Shown: piece by piece, positions 52,133 to 62,118 of the stretch
Layout: each line of letters opens with the position of its first letter
How positions within the stretch are numbered: position 1 is the first letter of the stretch
Source: an uncultured Flavobacteriales bacterium
GTDB lineage: Bacteria; Bacteroidota; Bacteroidia; Flavobacteriales; Crocinitomicaceae
Reading direction: 5' to 3'
Length of the DNA stretch: 64,000 nt
Assembly (NCBI GenBank): GCA_946480085.1
Contig: CAMLHZ010000010.1
Coordinates: 72,952 to 136,951 of the forward strand
Notes under the pieces: generated by a model
Told to the model about the DNA's origin: nothing
The model's input: the letters and a program-made list of their open reading frames with translations, nothing else
Databases searched by the model: none
Position numbers and translations under genes: made by a program

Positions 52133-53023
52133 ATGAAAAAACTTTTACTTTCAGCTTTAGCCTTTTCTACAGTGTTTGCATCAAATGCACAAGTAGATAC
52201 ACTAACTACACACTTCGGTGGTACGCCTACAATTTACACTGATGGTTCAGGTGGATACGTAGGAGGAAACAACTCTTACGGTGACCTTGCAAAAATGCAA
52301 TTGTTTGATGCTGGTTACGGTGTAACAAGCGGTGGAACAGTTACTTCTGTATTGTTATTGGCTCCTATTAAAGTTGCTAACGGTGGAAACTTCCAAGTTG
52401 CTATTTGGGGTGATAACGCTGGTCAGCCTGCAAACATTTTATCTCCTTTAGGAATTGCAAATGTTACGCTTGCTTCAGTTGATACATCTGCTGCTGCTTA
52501 TGCAGTTGCTAACAACTCAGTAGTTTACAACGTTGCAGTGAACTTCCCAACAGCAATTAATATTCCTGCTGGTAACAAGTTTTGGGCTGGTATCGTTTTA
52601 CCTACAACCAATGGTGATACAATTACTTTAGCAACAACTACAGATGGAGATTTCACAGATGCTTCAACACACACAGGTGAAATTCAATCTGCAGGAACTT
52701 ACTACTCATTTAACGATGGAACAACTGCTACTTGGGGACTTGACGTTGCATTGGGAATTTTCCCAGTAGTTAACCTTGTTGCTTCAGTTGAGGAAAACGT
52801 AATTGCTTCTTCAGTTTACCCTAACCCGGCAAACGATGAATTGAATATTCAAGTTGGAAACGAAGTAATCGAAACTGTATCAGTAATTACTTTAGATGGT
52901 AAAACTGTAATGAATGCTACTTCTGGAACATTGAATGTTTCTGAATTAACAGCTGGAATGTACATGTACAATGTAACAACAAAAGCTGGTAAATTGGCAA
53001 AAGGAAACTTCGTTAAGAAATAA
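52133..53023 (+). CDS. Secreted T9SS-sorted protein, likely highly expressed
   Basis: 296 residues: a signal peptide (MKKLLLSALAFSTVFASNAQ), a Gly/Asn/Thr-rich beta-sandwich-like body and a C-terminal type A sorting domain from 'SSVYPNPANDELNIQV' to 'KLAKGNFVKK'. Codon use is strongly biased (uniform AAC, GGT, GCT choices), unlike most neighbours, suggesting abundant expression. The body has no recognised family. A strong terminator follows. Confidence 0.85.
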   Translation: MKKLLLSALAFSTVFASNAQVDTLTTHFGGTPTIYTDGSGGYVGGNNSYGDLAKMQLFDAGYGVTSGGTVTSVLLLAPIKVANGGNFQVAIWGDNAGQPANILSPLGIANVTLASVDTSAAAYAVANNSVVYNVAVNFPTAINIPAGNKFWAGIVLPTTNGDTITLATTTDGDFTDASTHTGEIQSAGTYYSFNDGTTATWGLDVALGIFPVVNLVASVEENVIASSVYPNPANDELNIQVGNEVIETVSVITLDGKTVMNATSGTLNVSELTAGMYMYNVTTKAGKLAKGNFVKK

Positions 53024-53041
53024 TTTTCTTTAGAAAACAGG

Positions 53042-53072
53042 AAGGGTCCCGAATATTCGGGACCCTTTTTTT
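53042..53072 (+). terminator. Strong Rho-independent terminator
   Basis: Perfect 13-bp palindrome AAGGGTCCCGAAT/ATTCGGGACCCTT followed by T residues. Confidence 0.95.
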
Positions 53073-53136
53073 ATGCCTAAATTTTGGTAAGCGTATTGGA
53101 TATGATTAGGAGCAAATCGTGAATTACACGATTTCA

Positions 53137-54345
53137 CTATATTTCTGAAAGTGCTACAGTAATATCTTTTTCTGAACCAATCAAATCCTGAATTGCAAGT
53201 ATAACTTCATCAACCGTAGAATCCGGACAAGAAGCACCAGATGTTATTCCAATTTTTAGTTTTCTATTTGTTGGAATCCAATTTGAAACCACCTCCTCTT
53301 TCTTTGTATGAATATTGAATTGGTTAATTTCAGTTTCGCTCAAGATTTGATGATAATCCTTAATAAAGTAAGTTGGCGTTTTTTGCTCTAATAATTCAAC
53401 CAAATGCGTTGTATTAGAACTGTTGTATCCGCCAACGACGATAGCAAAATCCAGCTCTACTTCCATCAGACCATAAGTCGCGCTTTGATTGTCATTGGTA
53501 GCATAACACAAAGTGTCACGAGTATCCGCGAATTGTTTACTGCTATTTTCAAGCGATTCAGTTTGCAACTTCAGGTATTCTGCAATTTCCTGCGTTTCTG
53601 AAGCCAGCATGGTGGTTTGATTGATTACGCCAAGCTTGGATAAATGTATTTCGGGGTCAAATCCTTCAGTATATTTTCCAGCAAAGTATTCGTAGAATTC
53701 TGCTTTACTGCGCTTTCCTGTTATACACTCTCCCAGAAACTTTGCTTCTTGCATGTCTTTCACAATTACAGCATGGGTATGCGCTGCTGTATGCGAAAAT
53801 GTTGCTCTTGTTTCTTCGTGATTGTATTTCCCATGAATGATCAAGGTGTGATCTTCTGTTGCCAATTTTTCTGATCGATTCCAAACTTTCTCAACAAACG
53901 GACAAGTGGTATTGTACTTCTCCGTCTCGATTCCCTTGCCTTTAAGCAGGGCTTCAATTTCCAAAGTCGTTCCGAAAGCCGGAATAATCACAACATCATC
54001 AGAAGTCACTTCGTTCCATGAGATCAACTGATTTCCCTTTGTATCCTGAATAAATTGAATTCCCTTCTCTTGTAAATCCGCATTAACAGCAGGATTATGA
54101 ATCATTTGACTGAGTAGAAAAATGCGTTTTCCCTTATTCTCGTCAAGCGCTTTATATGCTATTTCGATGGCATTTTCAACTCCGTAGCAAAAACCGAAGT
54201 GTCGGGAAACATAGAATTCAACATTTCCTAAATCTAATTTTGTCGGTGTAAAATCCTTCTTTCTTGGATCTTTATCCTTTCGAATAGATTTTATCTTACC
54301 AACTATTTCGGATTTATAATATGATGGAATATCGAATTGTCTCAT
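53137..54345 (-). CDS. ispH: 4-hydroxy-3-methylbut-2-enyl diphosphate reductase
   Basis: 402 residues from the ATG at 54345, longer than the E. coli enzyme (about 316) but usual for Bacteroidetes. The three cysteines that hold the 4Fe-4S cluster are seen in 'HFGFCYGVENAI', 'NTTCPFVEKV' and 'SGASCPDSTVDEVI'. It makes IPP and DMAPP in the last step of the MEP pathway. An open frame three codons upstream overlaps the -7 box (54352-54359) and is rejected. Confidence 0.96.
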   Translation of the reverse strand: MRQFDIPSYYKSEIVGKIKSIRKDKDPRKKDFTPTKLDLGNVEFYVSRHFGFCYGVENAIEIAYKALDENKGKRIFLLSQMIHNPAVNADLQEKGIQFIQDTKGNQLISWNEVTSDDVVIIPAFGTTLEIEALLKGKGIETEKYNTTCPFVEKVWNRSEKLATEDHTLIIHGKYNHEETRATFSHTAAHTHAVIVKDMQEAKFLGECITGKRSKAEFYEYFAGKYTEGFDPEIHLSKLGVINQTTMLASETQEIAEYLKLQTESLENSSKQFADTRDTLCYATNDNQSATYGLMEVELDFAIVVGGYNSSNTTHLVELLEQKTPTYFIKDYHQILSETEINQFNIHTKKEEVVSNWIPTNRKLKIGITSGASCPDSTVDEVILAIQDLIGSEKDITVALSEI

Positions 54346-54351
54346 GCTATA

Positions 54352-54359
54352 CAAAGTTA
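54352..54359 (-). promoter_or_regulatory. -7 box TAACTTTG for ispH
   Basis: On the minus strand TAACTTTG ends six bases before the ispH ATG, predicting a leaderless message. Confidence 0.55.
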
Positions 54360-54463
54360 ATAATAACAGAGTTCAAAAGAAGGTTCAAAAAGATCAAAAG
54401 CCTCAAAAACATCAAGAAAGGTGCACTTGACATTTGAACGCTTTAAACAATTGAACGTTTTGA

Positions 54464-54512
54464 ACAAAAAAATCCCCGGTCACTGAGGTTACTCGAAGCG
54501 CCGGGGATCTTT
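54464..54512 (-). terminator. Terminator after the subtilase gene
   Basis: ATCCCCGG (54472-54479) pairs with CCGGGGAT (54501-54508); on the minus strand the stem is followed by a run of seven T. Confidence 0.88.
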
Positions 54513-54527
54513 TAAAATTATTTAAGC

Positions 54528-56114
54528 TTATTTCTTCGCTTTCTCAAGCGCTAAACACTTTTTAACCGCTGCGCTCACGTCAACTACTCCACCAGTAATA
54601 GAAAGATCTTTCAACATTACTTGTGTTTCCTCACCTGGCATTGGGAATGTATTCTTAGGGTACTTTTTAGAAGTTTCCAGGATCACATTCTTAATTTCCA
54701 ACATTGACATGTTCGGGAAGTACGATTTCAACATAGCAGCAACACCAGCAACCATTGGAGCTGCCATTGATGTTCCTTGCAATTTTTGATATGAGCTTTG
54801 AGGAACTGAATTGTAAATTTCACTTCCCGGAGCAAACACATCTACTCTTTCGTTTCCGTAGTTAGAGAAATCAGACGCCAATTTCTTGATATCACGAGTT
54901 GAAGAACCAATCGTCAACATGTGCTGATTTAACTTTGTTTGGAAAGAATAATGATTTGTTGGGTAGTTTTCGGTTACATCAACATCAGAATGATCGTTAC
55001 CAGCCGCGTGAACCAACAAAACTCCTTTAGAATCTGCATAAGCTAATGCCTCGTAAACTTCTTTCTGGTGCATTGAATATCCTTTACCGAAAGACATATT
55101 GATAACAGACGCACCATTATCAACTGCATAACGAATTGCCAAAGCAACATCTTTATCTTGCTCATCTCCGTTAGGAACAGCACGTACAGACATCAATTTA
55201 ACATCCGTAGCCACACCGTCACCACCTAAACCATTTCCGCGAAGCGCTCCGATAATTCCACCAACGTGAGTTCCGTGCAATGCATCTGGACCTTCAACAT
55301 CGTTGTTTCCGTATTGAACATCGTTAAAGTTATCCGGATCATCACCGATAAATTCGCGATCATTATAAGAAGTTACCAATTGGTAATTTACCATAGCACC
55401 AATTTGAGCTAAACCTTCCTCAATTGCTTCAGGAGTCAACTCACCAGACGCGATGTACATACCCAATTGTTTCAACTGCATTTCTTCACCAGTTGTAGGT
55501 TTCCACTCATCCAATTGTTTTTGAGTAAATCCTTTTCCGAATTTATCCTCCAATTGTTTTTGAGCCATAGGAACAAACTCTTTCAATTGTTCATATTGCT
55601 CTAGTGCACCTGTCATATTTGTTAATTCAGAAGTCACTTCTTCGTTAACTTTTCTATACAATGCGTAATCTGCTTTATCAGCAGCAGCAATATCTGCTTC
55701 TTTCTTACCTTCAAACTTTGGAGCCAAAGCAGCCAAAATTCTTGTTTTTTCCAAACGTGCAAAATCCTGATTTCTTCCATCAGCGCCTCCAAGAAAGTTC
55801 CATCCGTGAATATCATCGACATAACCATTCTTATCATCATCAATTCCGTTGTTTGGAATCTCGTCTGAGTTCACCCAAATTTGACCTTGCAAATCCTTGT
55901 GCTCAATATCAATTCCTGAATCGATAACTGCAACAATAACAGTAGTAGTTTTACGTTTTTTTAGCGCTTTATACGCTTTCTCTGTATTCATTCCGGTTCC
56001 CGCCTTGTTATACCAGTTAAGGATTTTCGGATCAACACTTTCCTGTGCATAGAAGAAATTCATCATCCCAAAAGAGAAGAGTGCCAACGACAGAGATATA
56101 ATGCGTTTTTTCAT
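54528..56114 (-). CDS. Secreted subtilisin-like serine peptidase (S8)
   Basis: 528 residues from the ATG at 56114, which opens a signal peptide (MKKRIISLSLALFSFGMMNFFYAQ). The catalytic triad is visible: Asp in 'VIDSGIDIEH', His in 'LHGTHVGGIIG' and Ser in 'GTSMAAPMVAG'. A long charged helical insert of about 140 residues separates Asp and His and contains the 'AALAPKFEGKKEADIAAADKADY' region. There is no T9SS tail, so it probably stays in the periplasm. Divergent from another subtilase gene. Confidence 0.94.
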   Translation of the reverse strand: MKKRIISLSLALFSFGMMNFFYAQESVDPKILNWYNKAGTGMNTEKAYKALKKRKTTTVIVAVIDSGIDIEHKDLQGQIWVNSDEIPNNGIDDDKNGYVDDIHGWNFLGGADGRNQDFARLEKTRILAALAPKFEGKKEADIAAADKADYALYRKVNEEVTSELTNMTGALEQYEQLKEFVPMAQKQLEDKFGKGFTQKQLDEWKPTTGEEMQLKQLGMYIASGELTPEAIEEGLAQIGAMVNYQLVTSYNDREFIGDDPDNFNDVQYGNNDVEGPDALHGTHVGGIIGALRGNGLGGDGVATDVKLMSVRAVPNGDEQDKDVALAIRYAVDNGASVINMSFGKGYSMHQKEVYEALAYADSKGVLLVHAAGNDHSDVDVTENYPTNHYSFQTKLNQHMLTIGSSTRDIKKLASDFSNYGNERVDVFAPGSEIYNSVPQSSYQKLQGTSMAAPMVAGVAAMLKSYFPNMSMLEIKNVILETSKKYPKNTFPMPGEETQVMLKDLSITGGVVDVSAAVKKCLALEKAKK

Positions 56115-56242
56115 ATTGTTTTTTCGTTTGTATGCATAATTGTCAAGCAAATATCGTACTTTGCTTCATATTTCAGTTGTTCTTTTTAAGAAACAATGAA
56201 GATAAATATAAAATAAATGTTAAAAGCTACTATTAGTTATTT

Positions 56243-58792
56243 ATGAAGCACTTCTCTCTACTGATTATTACACTTTTCTTGTTCAGTTCTAACCTTTTGG
56301 CTCAGTCCGACAATTTTAGATTTAAGAAACTTTTAGCTGAACACCCAAATGAAAAAGTGCCTTTTGCGGTTACAAATACCTCAGGAACAATCGACAGACT
56401 GCTTGCCGATAAAGCGGTAATTGTAAAACAGATCACTAAGAACTGGATCTTTATTAATGCATCTCCTTCATGGATTGCAAACGCACAAACGAATAAGGTT
56501 ATTGAACAATTTCATTATGAATTTAATGCCGGACAACAACCTCTAAACGATTCAACTCGTGTAAAACACTTTGTAAATGAAGTGCATGCGGGAATGGGCG
56601 GATTACAAACTCCGTTCACAGGTAAAGACGTTATCATCGGTTTTGTTGATCAGGGATTAGATCATTCTCATCCTGATTTTCAGAATTTAGATGGAACAAC
56701 AAGAGTTCTTTACTACTGGGACCAAAACATGGGATTTGATGCTATTAGAACTCCACAACCTTATAATTACGGACAAGTTTTCAACGCCTCGGATATTAAT
56801 TCAGGAAATTGTCCTGCAACTGAAAGCGGAACTGCGCACGGAACAACTGTTGCCGGTGCTGCTGCTGCAAACGGTTTAGCAAATGGAAAAGAAAAAGGAA
56901 TGGCTCCAGACTGTAATTTGATCATTATTGAAACAAATTTCTCTATTCCAAACTGGACACTAACCGTTGCCGATGCATGTGATTTCATCTTTGCAAAGGC
57001 AGATAGTTTAGGTCTTCCGGCTGTTGTTAATCTTTCTGTTGGTTCTTACTTAGGAAGTCATGACGGAAATGATCCTGCAGCTGAATTAATGGAAGATTTA
57101 CTAGATGAAAAAGCCGGACGAGTTATTGTTTGTGCTGCCGGAAACTCAGGAAATTGGGGGAAATACCACGTTCAGGGAAATACTGATTTGGATACGTCTT
57201 TCGTTTGGATCCAGCCAAATCCAGGTTCTCAATTGGGAGCAAACACTTGTTACATGGATGTTTGGACCGATCTATCGAATGCAACATTTAGTTATGCTTT
57301 CGGGGCAAACCTTTCAAGTGGAAGTTATGCAGAACGGGATCAAACCATTTACAGAACTGCAACTTTTGGAGCCGGAACAACCATTTACGATACACTTTGG
57401 AACAACGGAAATAGAATTGCTACGGTGGAAGCCTATCCTGAAATTGTAGGAAACACGCTTCATATTGAATATTACTTTAATAATGTAGATTCAACCAATT
57501 ACCTCTACTCTTTTAAAACAGTCGGTTTTGGTAAGTATGATGCCTGGACAGGTTCACTTTCGCTTGCATTGAATGACATGGTTACTGCAATTCCAACGGT
57601 TGCCACGCTTCCTGCTATTGCTTATTATCATATGCCGGACAGTTTACAAACCATTGTATCATCGTGGAATTGTTCGGAAAAGGTGGTTACGGTTGGAAAT
57701 ATCAGAAACCGTCTTCATCACATTGATGCAGATGGAAATCTTTATACTCCAGCCCCATCCTACACATCAGAAGTTGGACAATTGAGTATCAACTCCTCAA
57801 AAGGTCCAAGCAGACTTGGTGTTGTAAAACCTGATGTTGCAGCTTGTGGTGATGTTGCATTAAGTGCGGGTCCCCTGGACTACATGGCCGATCCGGGCGC
57901 ATCCAGTCAGGTAGATCAAGACATGCTGCATATGAGAAACGGAGGAACATCAATGGCTTCACCCGTAATTGCAGGAATAGCAGCTTTGTATCTTGAAAAA
58001 TGTCACCTTGGAACTTATCAAAGCTTCCTGAATGATCTGCATTCAACTTGTTACACAGACGGTTATACCGGAACTGTTCCGAATTTCGCTTATGGATACG
58101 GAAAAGCTCATGCTTTGAATTTATTGCTGGCATCGAACTATACGACAAACGTGGTTGGACAAACACCACTTTGTATAAACGATACACTTGACGCAACAGG
58201 TTCAGTAGCGCTTTCCAGTGCTGTTTGGAACACCAACGACACAACATTGAATTTATTGGTTCAAAATGGTGGTGATTTCTCCTTTGCTGGTTATGATAAC
58301 TTTGGGTGTGTAAGTTATTCAGATACATTCAATGTTACTTTATTGACACCTGCTCCAACTCCAACTATTACACTTTCAGGCACTTATTTGATTACACCCG
58401 ATTACCCGGATCTACAATGGTATCAAAATGGTATTTTGGTTAGTGGACAGACAAATGACACCTTAGTTATCAATACATCTGTTCCATCTTATTATACAGT
58501 TGTGGCTACAAGTGTTGATGGTTGTTCCATGTCATCTGACACGTTTAACATTATTCTTGGGCTCGAAGATTTGAATATTTCGGCAACGCTTTATCCAAAT
58601 CCTGGAATAACGGAGTTCAATGTAAAATCTGATATCGCAATCAATAACATTATTGTATACGATCTTTACGGTAAGAAAATTACTGAAACCAATAGTAAAA
58701 AGGTGAATTGCAGCACTTGGTCGAAAGGTTCTTACATCATTCTTGTAAACACCGAAAAAGGGTCAAAAGCACTGAATTTTATAAAAGAATAA
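56243..58792 (+). CDS. Secreted subtilisin-like peptidase with T9SS sorting domain
   Basis: 849 residues: signal peptide (1-20), S8 domain with Asp in 'GFVDQGLDHSHPDF', His in 'GTAHGTTVAGAAAANG' and Ser in 'NGGTSMASPVIAG'; a large insertion between His and Ser fits the jelly-roll-containing S8 subgroup. A PKD/Ig-like region and a sorting domain follow ('SATLYPNPGITEFNVK' ... 'SKALNFIKE'). It is exported to the surface for protein digestion. Contrast with the tail-less subtilase on the opposite strand. Confidence 0.93.
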   Translation: MKHFSLLIITLFLFSSNLLAQSDNFRFKKLLAEHPNEKVPFAVTNTSGTIDRLLADKAVIVKQITKNWIFINASPSWIANAQTNKVIEQFHYEFNAGQQPLNDSTRVKHFVNEVHAGMGGLQTPFTGKDVIIGFVDQGLDHSHPDFQNLDGTTRVLYYWDQNMGFDAIRTPQPYNYGQVFNASDINSGNCPATESGTAHGTTVAGAAAANGLANGKEKGMAPDCNLIIIETNFSIPNWTLTVADACDFIFAKADSLGLPAVVNLSVGSYLGSHDGNDPAAELMEDLLDEKAGRVIVCAAGNSGNWGKYHVQGNTDLDTSFVWIQPNPGSQLGANTCYMDVWTDLSNATFSYAFGANLSSGSYAERDQTIYRTATFGAGTTIYDTLWNNGNRIATVEAYPEIVGNTLHIEYYFNNVDSTNYLYSFKTVGFGKYDAWTGSLSLALNDMVTAIPTVATLPAIAYYHMPDSLQTIVSSWNCSEKVVTVGNIRNRLHHIDADGNLYTPAPSYTSEVGQLSINSSKGPSRLGVVKPDVAACGDVALSAGPLDYMADPGASSQVDQDMLHMRNGGTSMASPVIAGIAALYLEKCHLGTYQSFLNDLHSTCYTDGYTGTVPNFAYGYGKAHALNLLLASNYTTNVVGQTPLCINDTLDATGSVALSSAVWNTNDTTLNLLVQNGGDFSFAGYDNFGCVSYSDTFNVTLLTPAPTPTITLSGTYLITPDYPDLQWYQNGILVSGQTNDTLVINTSVPSYYTVVATSVDGCSMSSDTFNIILGLEDLNISATLYPNPGITEFNVKSDIAINNIIVYDLYGKKITETNSKKVNCSTWSKGSYIILVNTEKGSKALNFIKE

Positions 58793-58840
58793 GGTTCAAT
58801 TAAAACAAAGCCTTATTTTTGGGGCAAATTAAAAAAGTAA

Positions 58841-59473
58841 ATGAATTTAGCTGGTATCATTTCAATTTCAGGAAAACCTGGTTTGTACAGAGTAATTGCT
58901 CAAGGTAAGAACAACTTAATTGTTGAAAATTTAGAAGACAAAAAACGTGTTCCTGCATATGCAACGGATAGAATTTCTTCTTTGGAGGATATTTCAATCT
59001 ACACTTACGATGATGATAAGCCGTTGAAAGAGATCTACAACACTCTTTTCGAAAAAGAGAAAGGTGGAGAAACCATTTCTCACAAAGAAGACGGTGCTAA
59101 ATTGCAAAAGTACTTGATGGAAATTCTTCCCAACTTTGATCAGGAGCGTGTTTACCCATCTGACATCAAGAAATTGTTTCAGTGGTACAACATCCTTTTG
59201 AAAGCTGGAGCATTGGTTCAAGACGTAACTGAAGAAGCTAAAGAAGACAAAAAACCAGCTGCTAAAGCGAAAGCAACTAAAAAAGCGGATGCTTCAACAG
59301 AAACAGCAGAAGCTAAACCTGCTGCTGAGAAAAAACCAGCTGCTAAAAAAGCTCCGGCGAAAGCTGCAGCAACAAAAACAGTTGCTCCAAAGACAGCTTC
59401 GAAAGCCGCTCCAAAAGCTACAACAGCGAAAAAAGCTGCAGCACCTAAGACTGGTGTTAGCAGAGGAAAATAA
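58841..59473 (+). CDS. DUF5606 protein with Lys/Ala-rich histone-H1-like tail
   Basis: 210 residues. The N-terminal about 125 residues match DUF5606: 'GIISISGKPGLYRVIAQGKNNLIVENL', 'RISSLEDISIYTYDDDKPL' and 'LPNFDQERVYPSDIKKLFQWYNIL'. The last about 80 residues are almost only Ala, Lys, Thr and Pro ('KKPAAKKAPAKAAATK'), like histone H1 tails, and should bind nucleic acid. A strong terminator ends the gene. The function of the family is not known. Confidence 0.93.
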   Translation: MNLAGIISISGKPGLYRVIAQGKNNLIVENLEDKKRVPAYATDRISSLEDISIYTYDDDKPLKEIYNTLFEKEKGGETISHKEDGAKLQKYLMEILPNFDQERVYPSDIKKLFQWYNILLKAGALVQDVTEEAKEDKKPAAKAKATKKADASTETAEAKPAAEKKPAAKKAPAKAAATKTVAPKTASKAAPKATTAKKAAAPKTGVSRGK

Positions 59474-59498
59474 GCGTTAACGCAACAAAAAAATGATA

Positions 59499-59525
59499 AA
59501 AGGCTTCCATAAGAAGCCTTTTTTT
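59499..59525 (+). terminator. Rho-independent terminator
   Basis: AAAGGCTTC pairs with GAAGCCTTT around a five-base loop and is followed by T residues. Confidence 0.92.
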
Positions 59526-59545
59526 ACGTTCAATTTGAAAGGAAT

Positions 59546-61243
59546 ATGAGAAATTTTATCGCAAAAGACTTCACTTGCAAAAACTGGGAAGAAGTAGCCG
59601 TATACTTTAACGATCTAAAATCAAGATCAATTGATTCGAAGGATGACTTCATTACCTGGCTAAAGGACAAAAGTGAATTGGACGCCGTTTTGGAAGAAAA
59701 TATGGCTTGGCGTTATATTCGAATGACGATTGACACGACAAACGAAGAGCATTCAAACGCATATTCGTTTTTCGTGAGTGAAATTCAACCACATTTGGCA
59801 CCAGAAGAAGATGCTTTGAATCAAAAAATGATGTCTTCTCCTTGGATTGATGAACTTTCTAAAGAAAGCAATGCCTACTCCATTTATTTCAGAAGTGTAA
59901 AAACAGCTTTGGATCTGTATTCTGAGAAGAATATTCCGCTAGAAACAGAATTGAGTGAATTGGCACAAACCTACAGTGGAATTATAGGTGCACAAAACAT
60001 TGAATACAAAGGCAAAACATTGACCATGCCTCAAGCAGCCAATTTGTTGAAAGATCCCGACTCCTCAGTTCGTGAAGAAGTTTACCGTTTATTGGTCGCT
60101 CGTCGTTCACAAGACACAACTCAACTGAACGAACTGTTCACTAAAATGGTTCAGATTCGTCATCAGCTTGCAATAAACGCTGGCTGCACAGATTTCCGCG
60201 ATTATAAATTCAAAGCACTTGGTCGTTTTGATTACTCTGTTGAAGATTGTCAGAATTTCCATCAATCAATAGAAGATTTCGTTGTTCCAATGGTGAAAAC
60301 CATTCAACAAACACAAGCAGACAAGTTGGGAGTTGATAAAATGAAACCTTGGGATACAGAAGTTGATCCGGATGGATTAGCACCTTTGAAACCGTTCGAA
60401 AACGGTGAACAATTATTGGCGAAATCCATTTCCATCTTTAATAAACTGGATACGTATTTCGGAGATTGTTTAACAACCATGCGCGATGAGAAATACCTGG
60501 ATTTAGACTCTAAGGCAGGAAAAGCTCCCGGAGGTTACAACTACCCGCTTTACGAAAGTGGAATTCCGTTTATTTTCATGAATGCAGCAGGTGCGCAGCG
60601 TGATGTGGTTACAATGGTTCATGAAGGTGGACACGCCGTTCATTCTTTCTTAAGCAGAAACCTTGAGCTTACAGGTTTCAAAAGTTTACCATCTGAAGTT
60701 GCAGAATTGGCTTCTATGTCTATGGAATTAACAACCATGGAACATTGGGATGAATTCTACGCTAACGAAAATGATCTACGAAGAGCGAAGAAAGAGCAAT
60801 TGGAATCGATACTAAAAGTATTGCCATGGATAGCTACAATTGACGCTTTCCAACATTGGATTTACACCAATCCAACCCACACAACAGAAGAAAGAACAGC
60901 GCATTGGCTAACATTGACAAAACGTTTCGGAACTGGAATGGTAGATTATACTGGCTTTGAGTCGACATTAGAAAACTCGTGGCACAAACAATTGCATTTG
61001 TTTGAAGTTCCTTTCTATTACATCGAATATGGAATTGCGCAACTTGGTGCGTTAGGTGTTTGGAAAAACTACATGAAGAACAACAAACAGGCTTTGGAAG
61101 ATTATAAAAACGCCTTGGCCTTAGGTTACAGCGAATCTATTCCTAAGATTTATGAAACTGCAGGATTGAAATTTGATTTTTCTTCGAATACAGTTAAAGA
61201 ATTGACGGCTTTTGTTCAGGAACAGTTAAACGCTGTGAATTAA
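59546..61243 (+). CDS. M3-family oligoendopeptidase (PepF-like)
   Basis: 565 residues, cytoplasmic (no signal). The metalloprotease motif HEGGH lies in 'TMVHEGGHAVHSFLSR' with the third ligand Glu in 'PSEVAELASMSMELT'. Supporting motifs: 'PGGYNYPLYESGIPFIFMNA' and 'FYYIEYGIAQLGALGVW'. It cuts oligopeptides in peptide turnover. Separate transcript after a strong terminator. Confidence 0.95.
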   Translation: MRNFIAKDFTCKNWEEVAVYFNDLKSRSIDSKDDFITWLKDKSELDAVLEENMAWRYIRMTIDTTNEEHSNAYSFFVSEIQPHLAPEEDALNQKMMSSPWIDELSKESNAYSIYFRSVKTALDLYSEKNIPLETELSELAQTYSGIIGAQNIEYKGKTLTMPQAANLLKDPDSSVREEVYRLLVARRSQDTTQLNELFTKMVQIRHQLAINAGCTDFRDYKFKALGRFDYSVEDCQNFHQSIEDFVVPMVKTIQQTQADKLGVDKMKPWDTEVDPDGLAPLKPFENGEQLLAKSISIFNKLDTYFGDCLTTMRDEKYLDLDSKAGKAPGGYNYPLYESGIPFIFMNAAGAQRDVVTMVHEGGHAVHSFLSRNLELTGFKSLPSEVAELASMSMELTTMEHWDEFYANENDLRRAKKEQLESILKVLPWIATIDAFQHWIYTNPTHTTEERTAHWLTLTKRFGTGMVDYTGFESTLENSWHKQLHLFEVPFYYIEYGIAQLGALGVWKNYMKNNKQALEDYKNALALGYSESIPKIYETAGLKFDFSSNTVKELTAFVQEQLNAVN

Positions 61244-61336
61244 AAGCTAAGATTATTAATAAACCGCAAAGAAACAGAGAACCTGTCTGCCAACAGTCAG
61301 GCTCTTCCTTCTTTGCGCATAATTATTCGTCATAAC

Positions 61337-61996
61337 TCAAATACCGATCTTTGTTGTCATCTTCGTGTAAATAAGACCCTCCCAGTAAAGTGGCTCGCAA
61401 CTGCCATGATCTTCAAAACTGAGCTTGAATTCAGCTTTGAGAATTCCTTTTTTCCATAGTTTCTTGTCGATAGTAATAGAACCTCCATTGCCAAAGAAAA
61501 GCGCATCACCATCTGGAGTAATGCTATTGAGAATGATCATTGCTTTACAGCTATCACCACTAATTTCCAGTTGTAAACTGCAATGGGTTGATATTCCCGT
61601 TCTAGTATAACAATTCACCACTCTACCAGAGCGGATTGCCTCGATGATATTCGTTCCGTCAAACTCATAAGCATTTGTTTCACTTTTAATGGTGTGAAAC
61701 TCATGTGTTGTGTCTAGCAACTGATAAAAAATCATAGAAGAATCCTTCAAAACAATTCCATTTTCATCCAGCATTCCGTAACATCTTTCCGGGCAAAATC
61801 CGCCATCGGCACAACCGGCCTTTCCATCAGACATTACATCTACTCCAAGGGAATAACTCCAATTTTTGGTAAAGGAAAAATCACCCGAAATGGATTTCTT
61901 CCAGCTCACAGGAATATGAACAGGACCTTCTGTTTGCGTGAAAGAAACAAACGAGATTAAGAAGAAACAAAACACTAAACTTATCCCGAATTTCAT
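61337..61996 (-). CDS. Hypothetical secreted protein
   Basis: 219 residues from the ATG at 61996, where a signal peptide begins (MKFGISLVFCFFLISFVSFTQ); seven further codons upstream are open. A Cys-rich patch 'AGCADGGFCPERCYG' and paired Cys residues later suggest disulfides. The body is beta-rich. No family recognised. Stands alone, downstream of the OmpA gene on the same strand. Confidence 0.6.
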   Translation of the reverse strand: MKFGISLVFCFFLISFVSFTQTEGPVHIPVSWKKSISGDFSFTKNWSYSLGVDVMSDGKAGCADGGFCPERCYGMLDENGIVLKDSSMIFYQLLDTTHEFHTIKSETNAYEFDGTNIIEAIRSGRVVNCYTRTGISTHCSLQLEISGDSCKAMIILNSITPDGDALFFGNGGSITIDKKLWKKGILKAEFKLSFEDHGSCEPLYWEGLIYTKMTTKIGI

Positions 61997-62118
61997 TTTA
62001 TCTTTCTCTATATTCAATGTGAAGATATTTTTTTCTTTTAAACCGTAAAGAGAAAGAGTGTGAAAAGTTGAAATACAATGCTTTACGTCCTTCTTTCACT
62101 GTAGTTTTATTTTAACAG

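Noticed and set aside
57789..58328. Minus-strand open frame of 179 codons
   Set aside because: It lies inside the T9SS subtilase gene on the other strand; composition is that of an antisense shadow.
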